The notes beneath the pieces were generated by a model. The model saw only the letters and a program-made list of their open reading frames with translations, did not search any database and had not been told where the DNA came from. The translations under genes were made by a program, and so were the position numbers. A stretch of DNA of 64,000 nucleotides from Candidatus Nanohaloarchaea archaeon (lineage in GTDB: Archaea; Nanohalarchaeota; Nanosalinia; Nanosalinales; Nanosalinaceae). The stretch lies in contig JACOQA010000001.1 of the NCBI GenBank assembly GCA_014297435.1, forward strand, positions 186,001 through 250,000, in the 5' to 3' direction. Position 1 is the first letter of the stretch. The number at the start of each line of letters is the position of its first letter. This document shows, in pieces, positions 24,348 to 32,776 of the stretch.

Positions 24348-26180
24348 TTAGAAAAACTCTTCTATCTCTTTCCAAGGAGCCTTTGTACTTTTTAGACTGG
24401 TTCCTGGAGGGAAGACTTTCCTGTAGTTGCTCCAGTCGTACCTCTTATCCATGTAAACTATTACTCCTTCATCAGTCTTTGATCGAATACATCTGCCTGC
24501 GGCCTGTATCGCACGGTTCATAGCGGGATAGCTATAGCCGTAGTCCCAGCCCTTGCCGAACAATTCATCGTAGAAGTCGATCAATTCCTTTGTTTCAAGG
24601 TCAGGTCTCTGCAGGGGAAGACCTACGACGAAAACCCCTTTCAAAACTTCTCCGGGATAGTCCACACCTTCACCAAATGAACCTGCAGCAACACCTAGTA
24701 GTACAGAGTCTTTCTCTCCTTTTCTAGCTGCGAAGTCGTCAAGAACCTCCTGTTTTTCCTCCTTGTCCATAGAACGATCCTCAATAAACAGTTTTCTGTC
24801 CGTCCTCGTTTCAAGCAACTCCTTTACCTTGTACATCATCGAGTAGCTAGGGAAGAAAACCCCACAGTTTCCATCAACTGATTCGAACGATTTCGCGAGA
24901 TACCATGCGTATTTCTGTCTCATCGAGTCGTCTCTTTCCTCGTATTTTGTGGTCAGAGTCGGTATTACTAGACTGATCTGATTCTCCTTCGGGAAAGGTG
25001 ACTCAAAGGATACCTTCTCGGTTTGTTCCTCTTCTAAGCCCGTTAAATCGATGTACATCTGTTGTGGGGTTAATGTACCTGACATCAAAACAGAGCTGAA
25101 AGACTTGTTCAAAGGTTCCTTTGTGGATATCTGTGGATCGAGACAGGAATAGTTTATTCTTATCTCGCGGTTACCTCCGCTCGTCCTAGCTCTCTTAATA
25201 CATCTGACAAATCCTTTGTCCTCACCGTTCCAGTGATCTAAAAACTCAGCTACGTTTGCGCAGTAGCTTCTTTCCTGCTCGTCCTCAACTTCCTCCGCAA
25301 CATTTTCTAGGTCGAGAATGAGTTCATCATAATCGTAGAAGCTTTCTACAGGTTCTTTCAAAGTTGTTTTTTCAAGTGTTTCTTCATGGCTTGTCTGTCC
25401 GAGTTTGTCTCGTGCTATCCGGTTTATAGCCCGATCAAGCTGCTCTAGGTATTCCTGTTCTCTGTAGTAACCAAATTTCTCTGCTTCGGTCTGCGCCTTC
25501 TTTATCTGTGGAATTGTTACAGAGCTTGAGAACAAGGACCTGGTTCTCGAAGGAAGGTTATGGGCTTCATCAACAATTATTATTGTGTCATTTAGATCGA
25601 TACCTGCTTTTTCAAATACTATTTCTCTCACGCCAGGGTGGAAGATGTGGAAGTAGTCTGCGACAACCAAGTCGGCTTCAGCCGTCATATGCATCAAGAT
25701 CTGGTAAGGACAGACATCTGTACAGCGCTTCTTGACCTCTTCCGCGGTCAAACCTTGGTTCTTGAACTCTTTGATCCGGTTCCTGGCTTCATCCGTTAAC
25801 TCGTGTGCTTCTGTAAAAGTATTGTCGTGTCTCGGGCAATCGGGTCCTTCCTGCCCTCTAATACCAGCTTCGCCCTCGCAAAGATGTGATTTTCCTATTA
25901 AGTCTACTGAAGAAACGGTTTCATCATGTTTTTCGTTAATCTTTCTTGCTGTCTCTATAGCTATCTGGTGCTGGCTGTGTCTAGGAGTGACAAAAAATAC
26001 TTTCTTATCGTTCTGTTTTGCGTACTCTAAAGCAGGTGTTATTGATCCTGCTGTCTTTCCTAGACCCGTAGGAGCATGAGCTACAACTGAGCCTTCTCTA
26101 TCTATCGCTTCTTCTACTTTTTCTATTAGTTCGTCCTGTTTCTCCCTTACCTCTGAGAACGGGAATAAGTCCATAAACAT
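24348..26180 (-). CDS. XPD/Rad3-like superfamily 2 DNA helicase with Fe-S cluster
   Basis: 5'-3' DNA helicase of the XPD family used in repair (610 residues). It shows the Q-motif-like LFPFSEVREKQDELI, Walker A APTGLGKT (36-43), the iron-sulfur cysteines in SHLCEG, DCPRH, KRCTDVCPYQ, the DEAH box IIIVDEAHNLPSR and the C-terminal helicase motifs GVAAGSFGEGVDYPGE and QAAGRCIRS (motif VI, where the Arg finger lies). The arch domain is shorter than in human XPD, as in other archaea. An ATG two codons downstream (26174) is also possible. The Fe-S cluster links it to the neighbouring suf genes. Confidence 0.93.
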   Translation of the reverse strand: MFMDLFPFSEVREKQDELIEKVEEAIDREGSVVAHAPTGLGKTAGSITPALEYAKQNDKKVFFVTPRHSQHQIAIETARKINEKHDETVSSVDLIGKSHLCEGEAGIRGQEGPDCPRHDNTFTEAHELTDEARNRIKEFKNQGLTAEEVKKRCTDVCPYQILMHMTAEADLVVADYFHIFHPGVREIVFEKAGIDLNDTIIIVDEAHNLPSRTRSLFSSSVTIPQIKKAQTEAEKFGYYREQEYLEQLDRAINRIARDKLGQTSHEETLEKTTLKEPVESFYDYDELILDLENVAEEVEDEQERSYCANVAEFLDHWNGEDKGFVRCIKRARTSGGNREIRINYSCLDPQISTKEPLNKSFSSVLMSGTLTPQQMYIDLTGLEEEQTEKVSFESPFPKENQISLVIPTLTTKYEERDDSMRQKYAWYLAKSFESVDGNCGVFFPSYSMMYKVKELLETRTDRKLFIEDRSMDKEEKQEVLDDFAARKGEKDSVLLGVAAGSFGEGVDYPGEVLKGVFVVGLPLQRPDLETKELIDFYDELFGKGWDYGYSYPAMNRAIQAAGRCIRSKTDEGVIVYMDKRYDWSNYRKVFPPGTSLKSTKAPWKEIEEFF

Positions 26181-26258
26181 TCCTCAGGACTGCAACTGAT
26201 TTTAAGCTTGACACATCTCAGGAAACAGGTAAAAAATTATTATCTAATAATCAGGTTT

Positions 26259-27137
26259 ATGAGCTGGCATGCCACTGATGCTATCGATGAAACCGTCGAG
26301 AAAACCAAGGACTTCTTGATGCCTTTTGATCTAGGTCTTTGGTCGAGACTGGCTTTAGTCGTATTTTTTGTTGGAAGTATAAGTCTGAGCGTGCCGTTGC
26401 CGCCGCTTCCGCCTGAAGCATTTATGGCTTTAACAGAAATATCTGGTATCGGAGTTTCAGCAGCCTTTATTGCAGGAATAATCGCCGTATCTTTCATAAT
26501 AGGGTTAGGCATGCTCTTCCTCTCTAGCGTGTTTAACTTTGTTCTTTTCCAGGGCTTGATCGAAGAAAATTTTGATCTAGGCAGTCTTTTCAGCCAGAAT
26601 ATAGGCAGAGGCATCCAGTTCATGAGCTTTCAGTTGGTAGCGCTTCTCGCTGGTATTATATTTTTAGCGGGAACATTTGCTCTAGCATTTGTACAGCCAT
26701 TATTCTTGATACCTGCTGTAATTGTTTTGATCCCGCTTGCAGTTATTTCGGGAATAGTTATGACGCTTGTTCATGACTTTGTTCTACCAGAAATGATCAA
26801 GAAAGACACAAACTTGATAACGTCCTTGAAATCAGTTTATCCGGATCTAAAGGATCAAAGCTTTGAAGTTCTTATCTATGTTGTGTTGAAGATAGCGATC
26901 TCTCTTGCCGTAGGCTTTGCTGTATCGTTTGGATCCATTGCAGCTATTATACTTTTGGCAGTTGTTCTAGGTATTCCTGCAGCGATCCTCTCCATGATCG
27001 GTATACCTGTAGGTGGCATCGCCATAATGCTTGGCTTGATCGGTTTCGTGATCTTGATGGTGTTTATAGTGGCTGTGCCGGTAAATGTCTTCATGTACTT
27101 TTACGCCCTGAACGTCTACGAAAAATTGCTTGAGTGA
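26259..27137 (+). CDS. Multi-spanning membrane protein resembling haloarchaeal DUF7544-type proteins
   Basis: Protein of 292 residues. It begins MSWHATDAIDETVEKTKDFLMPFDLGLWSRLALV, like a set of uncharacterised haloarchaeal membrane proteins with an amphipathic N-terminal helix. About six to seven hydrophobic segments follow, the last three Gly/Ile-rich. A soluble loop (PEMIKKDTNLITSLKSVYPDLKDQS) sits near residues 180-205. The start at 26259 is taken at the family-like MSWHATDA. The function is unknown. Confidence 0.72.
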   Translation: MSWHATDAIDETVEKTKDFLMPFDLGLWSRLALVVFFVGSISLSVPLPPLPPEAFMALTEISGIGVSAAFIAGIIAVSFIIGLGMLFLSSVFNFVLFQGLIEENFDLGSLFSQNIGRGIQFMSFQLVALLAGIIFLAGTFALAFVQPLFLIPAVIVLIPLAVISGIVMTLVHDFVLPEMIKKDTNLITSLKSVYPDLKDQSFEVLIYVVLKIAISLAVGFAVSFGSIAAIILLAVVLGIPAAILSMIGIPVGGIAIMLGLIGFVILMVFIVAVPVNVFMYFYALNVYEKLLE

Positions 27138-27169
27138 AAAATGAAAATGTAGAAGGGAGGGGGGAAGTA

Positions 27170-27322
27170 TTATTTGTCGAGGCTGTAGTCCTCGTACTGA
27201 AGTAAGAGTAAACGTACTGCTTCGTGGAAAGCATCGGTCTTATCCTTGAACAGTCCCTCTTCGACCATTCGATCAATCTCTTCATTTAATTCGTCCGATA
27301 GTCTTACAGAGACTGTTGACAT
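27170..27322 (-). CDS. Ribbon-helix-helix DNA-binding protein, 50 aa
   Basis: Minimal CopG/MetJ-type regulator. MSTVSVRLSDELNEEIDRMV forms the beta-strand and first helix. A turn (EEGLFKDKTD) and second helix (AFHEAVRLLLLQYED) follow. Such proteins act as dimers that insert the strand in the major groove. There is no linked toxin gene: neighbours are a membrane protein (convergent) and nre upstream. It is complete despite its size; the stop is TAA at 27170-27172. Confidence 0.75.
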   Translation of the reverse strand: MSTVSVRLSDELNEEIDRMVEEGLFKDKTDAFHEAVRLLLLQYEDYSLDK

Positions 27323-27423
27323 CCACTTTCTGTACTACAATTCCAGCAGCTTGTTTATAAAGTCTCGGTTGTTTTGTGTTACAGAAACTGAAATCTGTAA
27401 AAAATGTAATTCAAATGTATTAC

Positions 27424-28599
27424 TTAGAAATCTCCTAAGCTTGATTGCCGTCCGCCAATCATCTTAGACCTCTTTCTTAAATGGTTGTACAGGAACTTGA
27501 ACTTGTTAGATATCTCGAACTTCACCTGCCTAAAGCTATCAAGTTCCTCAGGATCATCAAAAGCATCTCTTACCGTTTCACGAATAACCCAGACGCCGAG
27601 CGGAGCCCAGTAATCAGGATGAACCTCTCTCAGTACAAGTGCTTTGGCCTGACGCTTCCTATTAATCAAGTGTTCTACTATTCCAAGTCTGGCAGCGTAG
27701 AACGCACCTGAAGTCTCCTGTGCGTACTCTGTTCTGCCCGAATATGGTTCGTGGTCGATACCTACATGCGTGTTTTCCGCGGCATTCCAGACCGAACCCG
27801 GACGCTTCATCTCAATCAACTCATACTCCCACTTGCCCGGAATCAAAAAGATGTGGAAATCGTTTCCAACATAGCTGTTCTTGTAGTATTCTATCTGCCC
27901 AAGCTCCTGATAATTCTTGATGCGGGAACGCATCTTTTTCGATATCATGTCGTCGGAAGCCGTAATACTCCAGCGTGTAGGTACTAATTTCCTGTTATCT
28001 TCTTGTCCAAGCATTCCTGTACTCAGAGACTGTTGAATCTTGTAATTGTCTATCCCTTTCTCGTGCAGTTCGTCTACCGCGGTCTCGGTCTTCACATCTG
28101 TGTCGTAGAACTTTTTCTCGATCTTTTTCTCTACTGAAGGATTCTCGTTCAGCATGAAACGGTCGATATCACCCGAAGCAGATACAGGCTTCACTCTTCC
28201 TCCAGAAATACTGCTTCCCGGCTTCTTATCAAGCTCAACCTCTATATCAACCGGTTTCTTCGACATCGCTACCTCTCTAGTATTCATAACGAAGTTTCCG
28301 GTGTTCTCGACCTTGTACTTCTTTTTCGAGTTAACTAGTGAGGTTCTCAGTGATGCTACTTTTTCGACGTTGTAGCTGTTCTTGTACCAGTCCTTCGGAG
28401 AGTCAAGCAGACTAGAATCGCCAGGATGCTGTGGAGATAGAACTCCTGTGTTAACTTTCGGGTATGTGTGAGAACCTATGAAAACTGAAGGCGCTTTTCC
28501 CTGAAACTGTTTCGCTCTCTCAATAGAAGGCATTACCTCCTGGAGCTTCCTTTTAGCCTCCTCGGAGCTCATTCCTTTCGCGAGTTTGCCGTATCCCAT
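27424..28599 (-). CDS. nreA: Nre-family DNA repair protein
   Basis: Archaeal repair protein of the Nre family (391 residues), implicated in haloarchaea in repair of DNA crosslinks. Family blocks include PSVFIGSHTYPKVNTGVLSP, LDSPKDWYKNSYNVEKVASLR and the DDMISKKMRSRIKNYQELGQI region. The last residues QSSLGDF form a PIP-box-like PCNA-binding motif, a known feature of Nre proteins. The N-terminal Cys zinc finger found in many homologues is missing: the protein begins directly with MGYGKLAKGMSSEEAKRKL and no upstream extension in frame was seen. Confidence 0.88.
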   Translation of the reverse strand: MGYGKLAKGMSSEEAKRKLQEVMPSIERAKQFQGKAPSVFIGSHTYPKVNTGVLSPQHPGDSSLLDSPKDWYKNSYNVEKVASLRTSLVNSKKKYKVENTGNFVMNTREVAMSKKPVDIEVELDKKPGSSISGGRVKPVSASGDIDRFMLNENPSVEKKIEKKFYDTDVKTETAVDELHEKGIDNYKIQQSLSTGMLGQEDNRKLVPTRWSITASDDMISKKMRSRIKNYQELGQIEYYKNSYVGNDFHIFLIPGKWEYELIEMKRPGSVWNAAENTHVGIDHEPYSGRTEYAQETSGAFYAARLGIVEHLINRKRQAKALVLREVHPDYWAPLGVWVIRETVRDAFDDPEELDSFRQVKFEISNKFKFLYNHLRKRSKMIGGRQSSLGDF

Positions 28600-28686
28600 A
28601 CCTAGGAATATGGTAGAGAAATAATTTGAAGATGGTTACGAATGTATCTAGAAAATTTATCAGTTTGCTCTCTGAAGCAAATTATT

Positions 28687-29427
28687 ATGCTGTCTTTTTT
28701 GAGATCTTTAATAAGTTCAAATAGAAGCTCGAAATCAGGTCAGGAAAAAGGAACTCTCGACACAAATGTTGATGAGGCAGTTTCTAGAGCTTCAGAGATC
28801 CTTAAAGATCTAGGATTTGAACCGGAAGAAGTCAGGACTTCTTATGAGAACTACAAGAAAACTGATCTGGAACAGGGTAAGACAATAGAGAGCTACATCA
28901 AGGAGAATGATAAATTTATTTACAGCCTTGAACCTGACGAGAACGTACCTATTGCCGTTATCGTCGAAGACATTATCCGGTACTCGGATCGGGGAGTTTA
29001 TACCGACTTCTCCTACGGGGAGGATCAAGTGCAGAGAAAGCTTTCAGCCGCTTTTCCTGAAGGATATTCTATTAGATTGGAGGATCTTGAAGGTCACAAG
29101 CTTGGTTACTGGAAAGATCGAGAGGAGAATTACTATGTTGAGGAGGGCGATACTTTCCGGGCGATTCTGAAGACAGAGAACGAAGAAAGATCTACAGATT
29201 TCAGCTATCCTGAGGATCATTACGGCAAAAGCAGCTTTGATAGGCTCGTCAAACAAGTAAATAAAGATTTGCTGATTGCTGAGGATTTCAGCATATACCA
29301 GTTCAAACGCTTTGGAGATTACTGGGAATTTGCAGTTCTCAAAGATCGTGAAGCTAAAAGATTCAAGGATAAGTATGGTTCAGAATCTCAGATTGCTGAC
29401 CAAACTCTTATAGAGTTTGATTTCTAG
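28687..29427 (+). CDS. Hypothetical protein, 246 aa
   Basis: No family recognised. A short hydrophobic N-terminus (MLSFLRSLISSN) precedes a long acidic, mixed alpha/beta soluble part with several Tyr-Gly and Asp-Glu rich repeats (DFSYGEDQ, DFSYPEDHYG). These two near-identical D-F-S-Y segments, about 60 residues apart, suggest two copies of one small domain. The start at 28687 is preferred to an ATG 45 bp upstream in A/T-rich promoter-like sequence. Confidence 0.55.
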   Translation: MLSFLRSLISSNRSSKSGQEKGTLDTNVDEAVSRASEILKDLGFEPEEVRTSYENYKKTDLEQGKTIESYIKENDKFIYSLEPDENVPIAVIVEDIIRYSDRGVYTDFSYGEDQVQRKLSAAFPEGYSIRLEDLEGHKLGYWKDREENYYVEEGDTFRAILKTENEERSTDFSYPEDHYGKSSFDRLVKQVNKDLLIAEDFSIYQFKRFGDYWEFAVLKDREAKRFKDKYGSESQIADQTLIEFDF

Positions 29428-29429
29428 AT

Positions 29430-29522
29430 GGGAGACCAGCTGCTACACCGTTTCATAGGCGAAAGCATTTTTCCCTTTGATGTGGTCTAAGGCTCTGTCC
29501 TTTAGGTCGGGGAGGATGTCAC
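29430..29522 (+). mobile_element. Possible remnant 3' end of an IS200/IS605-TnpB element
   Basis: Non-coding stretch ending in GTCCTTTAGG and GGGGAGGATGTCAC, a pattern I associate with the right end and guide-RNA (omega RNA) scaffold of haloarchaeal IS605/TnpB elements. No transposase or TnpB coding sequence remains nearby. The identification rests on remembered resemblance, not on an alignment. Confidence 0.4.
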
Positions 29523-29932
29523 CTCAGCTTAAAAAATGAGTAAAGTCCTGAGGTGTAGGTCACCAGCCAGAAACCTAGGAAGGTGTAGTAAAGCAGATCG
29601 ATTCTGGCTGTGAACAGAGAGACTATGAATGCCGCTAGGAATACATAAGCGATCATTCCGGAACCTACGTGAAGTCTCATGAAAAGCTTTGGTCTGTTCA
29701 ATCGCTGAAACGTACCTGAAATCACGCCGCTGTGAACAAAATAGACTGTGCTGAAATCAAAAATTCCTGCTACGGCTATTAAAGCTGTTAAGGTTGTAGC
29801 AGACCGGTCAAAAAGCATTAAAGCCCCGAAAAATAGTATTCCGGCAATTGTAGACCCGGTCTGATTCATTATCCTTGCGTTTGATTCTGAAACGCTGTCA
29901 AGCCTGTTTGTTATCTTGTCAGTAATCTTCAT
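29519..29932 (-). CDS. Four-helix membrane protein, 137 aa
   Basis: No family recognised. An amphipathic N-terminus precedes four hydrophobic segments (about 27-45, 49-66, 86-106, 112-132). Conserved-looking polar residues within or beside helices are FVHSGV and MRLHVGSG, two His that could bind metal or heme. The stop overlaps the IS605-like end. It is preceded by 263 bp without a gene. Confidence 0.6.
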   Translation of the reverse strand: MKITDKITNRLDSVSESNARIMNQTGSTIAGILFFGALMLFDRSATTLTALIAVAGIFDFSTVYFVHSGVISGTFQRLNRPKLFMRLHVGSGMIAYVFLAAFIVSLFTARIDLLYYTFLGFWLVTYTSGLYSFFKLR

Positions 29933-30195
29933 GGGTTCGCCAGCACCTTTTGATTTGAGTATTAGGTAATTTACGGGAAAGGTCTTATCATTCTTTAACG
30001 TATTTGATTGGGTTGTTGAGAATGCGGTTTTAGTACAATCATAATTTGTAGGTTGTTAGAACGAGACAGATTAGTAGAAAAATAGGTTATTAACCTGTTA
30101 AACATTCTAAGTAGCAGAGCGATGATTTTGGGATGAAAGAGTATCCGTGCCGTGATGCATTTAACTTTTACTAAAGAATAACAACGTGTGATAAT
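29933..30195. promoter_or_regulatory. Intergenic region with inverted repeat and promoter
   Basis: No gene seen in these 263 bp. A TATA-like TTTAACTTTTA (about 30160-30170) lies about 30 bp before the ATG at 30196. A perfect inverted repeat AGGTTA-T-TAACCT is at 30084-30096, about 100 bp upstream of the gene. Confidence 0.4.
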
Positions 30196-30789
30196 ATGGC
30201 AGAAAACACTACACCACTTTCAATGAAATCATCAGATGTTTATGCAGAAGGGGAAGTTTCACCGTCAAAAGCAGAACACGTAATGACAACACTAACGAAA
30301 GGAAGTGTTGGAGTTGAATATGACGGTCCAGGAGCACTGGAGGACAAAGAGTTAGTTGAACCAGAAGATGCAGTGGATGTTCTCAATACAGCACTAGGAT
30401 ACAGCTCACAGATGACTCCGGATGAACAACTAGAGAGACGGCAACTGATGGAAGAACTAGGATTCGACAACTCAACATATGGAAGCGGATCAGTCGTCCA
30501 AGAACTTGTAGAAGGTCATGGCAAACAAGGAGCCGATACTCCGGTGTATCTGATGGCTGCTTTTGATGAAGAATTGGCAGATAAGGAGTCAGGGATAGCC
30601 TCAGAATACGCGGTTGTAGTTGACGACCTTCAAACCGCAGTTAGATCAACCCAAGAAGATTTTGAAGCCAACCTAAAATTCACGGGAAACATGCTAGGCG
30701 AATCAACAAGCCAACGAGATGTGCAAGAATACGCTAGAACCGTCGGCGGAGAACTAAGCGAAGCTTACCAGACAATAGCCGACTTATAG
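30196..30789 (+). CDS. Hypothetical protein, 197 aa
   Basis: No family recognised. It is soluble and acidic, without Cys or membrane segments. The C-terminal 60 residues are helical (QEDFEANLKFTGNMLGES, then AYQTIADL). It is transcribed alone from a clear TATA-like box and ends before tRNA-Ala on the other strand. The codon choice includes more CAA/ACA-type codons than most neighbours. Confidence 0.6.
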   Translation: MAENTTPLSMKSSDVYAEGEVSPSKAEHVMTTLTKGSVGVEYDGPGALEDKELVEPEDAVDVLNTALGYSSQMTPDEQLERRQLMEELGFDNSTYGSGSVVQELVEGHGKQGADTPVYLMAAFDEELADKESGIASEYAVVVDDLQTAVRSTQEDFEANLKFTGNMLGESTSQRDVQEYARTVGGELSEAYQTIADL

Positions 30790-30866
30790 ATAAAGAAAAA
30801 ACCCAACTTCATTTTTACTTTCTTCCTATCTGTAGAATGTGAAGACAATATAGTTCAGTACAGGTT

Positions 30867-30941
30867 TGGACTCTCCGGGATTTGAACCCGGGGCCTTCTG
30901 CTTGCGAAGCAGATGCTCGTCCCAAGCTGAGCTAAGAGCCC
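30867..30941 (-). tRNA. tRNA-Ala (CGC)
   Basis: Complete 75-nt cloverleaf. The acceptor GGGCTCT pairs with AGAGTCC through the G3:U70 wobble that defines alanine identity; discriminator A. Anticodon stem TCTGC/GCAGA with loop TTCGCAA, anticodon CGC. T arm CCGGG-TTCAAAT-CCCGG. No CCA encoded, no intron. Confidence 0.95.
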
Positions 30942-30980
30942 TTCCCTCCAAAAAGGAGATGATGTAGAAAAGTTAAAAAC

Positions 30981-31601
30981 TCAGTTCTGGTCTTCCTGGA
31001 TCTCCAGAGGTAATTCTTTGTCTTCACGGATTCCGGTAGTCATCACAAGTTTGAGACCTTCTTTGACCGAGATGTCTACATCCTCTACGTTGTCTTCTTC
31101 AGCGATTATTAGGTGTCCGGCTGTAGGATTGGGGCTTTGTGGTATGAAGATGTTGATTTTTTCTCCAAGTTCCTCGGGGGAGTCTCCTGTTACAAATCCT
31201 ATGCTTTCGATACCTTCTCTAGGATATTCTACTAGTACGACGCGCTGGTACCTGCTTTTTTCCACCATAGAGTTAGCAAGATGTCTGACAGAGAAATAGA
31301 TTGTTCTTACTAGTGGTATGAGGTTGATGGCTCTTCCTCCGCCGCCCAGTATTCTTCTTCCAAAGGTGCTGGCTGCTAATAGACCTATGAAAGTCACAAG
31401 TGTGATTATTGTAAGCCCGGTTAGTAGTTGTGCTACTAGTTCTATGTTTGCCGTATACCGAGCTAGACCTAGGTTGATAACTATAGGGTTGATAATGCCC
31501 AGAGCCCAGGTGAAAACAAGTTTTAGAACGAATATTGTAACAGCTAAAGGAGCTAGAATTATTGCGCCGGTGATAAACGAGTTTTTGAGCTTGTATCTCA
31601 T
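30981..31601 (-). CDS. DUF502 family membrane protein
   Basis: Protein of 206 residues with two strong N-terminal membrane helices (about 8-30 and 58-80) and a soluble C-terminal beta domain. The family pattern is clear: FITGAIILAPLAVTIFVL, IPLVRTIYFSVRHLANSM and EYPREGIESIGFVTG, IFIPQSPNPTAGHLI. DUF502 proteins occur in bacteria and archaea, with function unknown and roles in envelope homeostasis suspected. Confidence 0.9.
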   Translation of the reverse strand: MRYKLKNSFITGAIILAPLAVTIFVLKLVFTWALGIINPIVINLGLARYTANIELVAQLLTGLTIITLVTFIGLLAASTFGRRILGGGGRAINLIPLVRTIYFSVRHLANSMVEKSRYQRVVLVEYPREGIESIGFVTGDSPEELGEKINIFIPQSPNPTAGHLIIAEEDNVEDVDISVKEGLKLVMTTGIREDKELPLEIQEDQN

Positions 31602-31639
31602 GCTAACAACAGGTCTTTTCTATGGTATAAACCTTGTGT

Positions 31640-31825
31640 TCAGCTCGAATGTTTTGAGTAGTATTTTGAAACAATACTTACAAGAACAACCATCAATGTC
31701 GCGAAAACAATTAAACCCTCTACTAGACCGATAGTAGTGATGGCTACAGCTGTTAAAACCATTATAGACAAGTTCAGGATGGAGAATACAGCGAAAAGTT
31801 TGGTCGCCCTGCGGTCGATCTCCAT
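31640..31825 (-). CDS. Small two-helix membrane protein, 61 aa
   Basis: No family recognised. MEIDRRATKLFAVFSILNL leads into two hydrophobic helices (about 9-30 and 34-54) and a basic end. It sits 38 bp before the DUF502 gene on the same strand and may be co-transcribed. The start is set at 31825, where a charged N-terminus begins. Confidence 0.55.
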   Translation of the reverse strand: MEIDRRATKLFAVFSILNLSIMVLTAVAITTIGLVEGLIVFATLMVVLVSIVSKYYSKHSS

Positions 31826-31880
31826 ACTCAATAAAAACAAGTCCGGGGTTTAAATCTCTACAGCTAAATAATAGGGAAAT

Positions 31881-32087
31881 ATGAGTTTGTTACACGCAGC
31901 AATCGGTTTTTTCGCCGGAACATTCGTAGGTCTTGGGCTATCAGTGCTCTACATTAGGTGGAAAATAAGGTCCCAGCTCGGCGCCATGCAGCAGCAGATG
32001 GACTCGATGTTTGAAGCAACAGAAGCGATGAACGATTCTTTTGATGATATCGAGGAAGCTGATTTTGAAGAAAAAGAAGAGGAGTAG
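31881..32087 (+). CDS. Single-helix membrane protein with acidic tail, 68 aa
   Basis: An N-terminal hydrophobic helix (about 4-26, with GFFAGTFVGLGLSVLYIRW) is followed by a Gln/Met-rich amphipathic helix (QLGAMQQQMDSMFEATEAMN) and an Asp/Glu tail. The layout recalls TatA/B or YtxH-like proteins, but no specific motif of either is present, so no function is assigned. A TATA-like TAAATAATA lies about 20 bp upstream. Confidence 0.6.
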   Translation: MSLLHAAIGFFAGTFVGLGLSVLYIRWKIRSQLGAMQQQMDSMFEATEAMNDSFDDIEEADFEEKEEE

Positions 32088-32091
32088 AGAG

Positions 32092-32325
32092 CTATTCCAT
32101 CTCCGATATCTTGTAGCCGAACCAGATCTGGTAGAGACCTGAAAGCCCTACAAGCAGGTAAACTGTTGCCTCAAGCGTCCCTTCCATAACGTCTCCAAAC
32201 AGCATGGCTACAAGGTTCCAGTTGCTCTCGAAGAAGTATCCTAGGCCGATAAGACCCCAGTTCAAGGCACCTATAATCACAAGGGTCAGGGTTGCCCAGT
32301 CTAGGAAGTTCAAGTTTCTATTCAT
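32092..32325 (-). CDS. DUF378 (YuzA-like) membrane protein
   Basis: Two-helix protein of 77 residues matching DUF378: TLVIIGALNWGLIGLGYF, VAMLFGDVMEG and ATVYLLVGLSGLYQIW. Small membrane proteins of this family are widespread in bacteria and archaea, with function unknown. Confidence 0.88.
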   Translation of the reverse strand: MNRNLNFLDWATLTLVIIGALNWGLIGLGYFFESNWNLVAMLFGDVMEGTLEATVYLLVGLSGLYQIWFGYKISEME

Positions 32326-32390
32326 AAAGTTTGATCACCTGTGAGGTTTTCCTACTTCCCGAGTTATAAGCAACGCTGTACTCTATCTAA

Positions 32391-32753
32391 CTATTTCCCG
32401 TTTTCAAGTCTTTCAGCGGTCTTCTCCATCTCATCAGAGATTGAGTGAAGCTGCTCGATGAAAGCCTCTGTCTTCGCATTGTACTGCTCGTCGATCTCAA
32501 TGTTTCTCAACGATTTACGTACATGAGCCTCTTTTACCTTCGCCATCATCTCTGCATCGTCCATAGTCTGGTCGATAATCTCGTCCAGAAGCTCGGAGAG
32601 AACACAGTTTATGACGTGTGGAACATCTCCGTCTAGTGTCTGTTCCTCGTCCATGTTTTCTCTTAGAAGTCGTGCGATCCTCCCCTCAGATAATGCAAGA
32701 TCGGAGTTTTCCAGCTGACCGTAGTTGTCAGGTACAAGCTTCTCTAAATTCAT
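32391..32753 (-). CDS. Possible histone-fold protein with coiled-coil tail, 120 aa
   Basis: Residues about 24-85 resemble a histone fold. GRIARLLREN matches the first helix of archaeal histones. A short acidic loop, a long central helix (HVINCVLSELLDEIIDQTMDDA) and a final KVKEAHVRKSLR segment follow, the last like the K-T-I-K-A-E-D-I end of HMf. A 35-residue predicted coiled coil (AFIEQLHSISDEMEKTAERLE) follows. Canonical histones are about 68 residues, so this would be a tailed variant. Whether it binds DNA cannot be read from sequence: the usual basic residues are few. Confidence 0.5.
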   Translation of the reverse strand: MNLEKLVPDNYGQLENSDLALSEGRIARLLRENMDEEQTLDGDVPHVINCVLSELLDEIIDQTMDDAEMMAKVKEAHVRKSLRNIEIDEQYNAKTEAFIEQLHSISDEMEKTAERLENGK

Positions 32754-32776
32754 AGAACTGTATGGAGAAGAAAAAT

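Noticed and set aside
27170-27322. Antitoxin of a toxin-antitoxin pair
   Set aside because: No adjacent toxin-sized gene in the same orientation; neighbours are a large membrane protein and nre.
31881-32087. TatA translocase subunit
   Set aside because: The helix plus amphipathic layout is similar, but the TatA FG motif after the first helix is missing.
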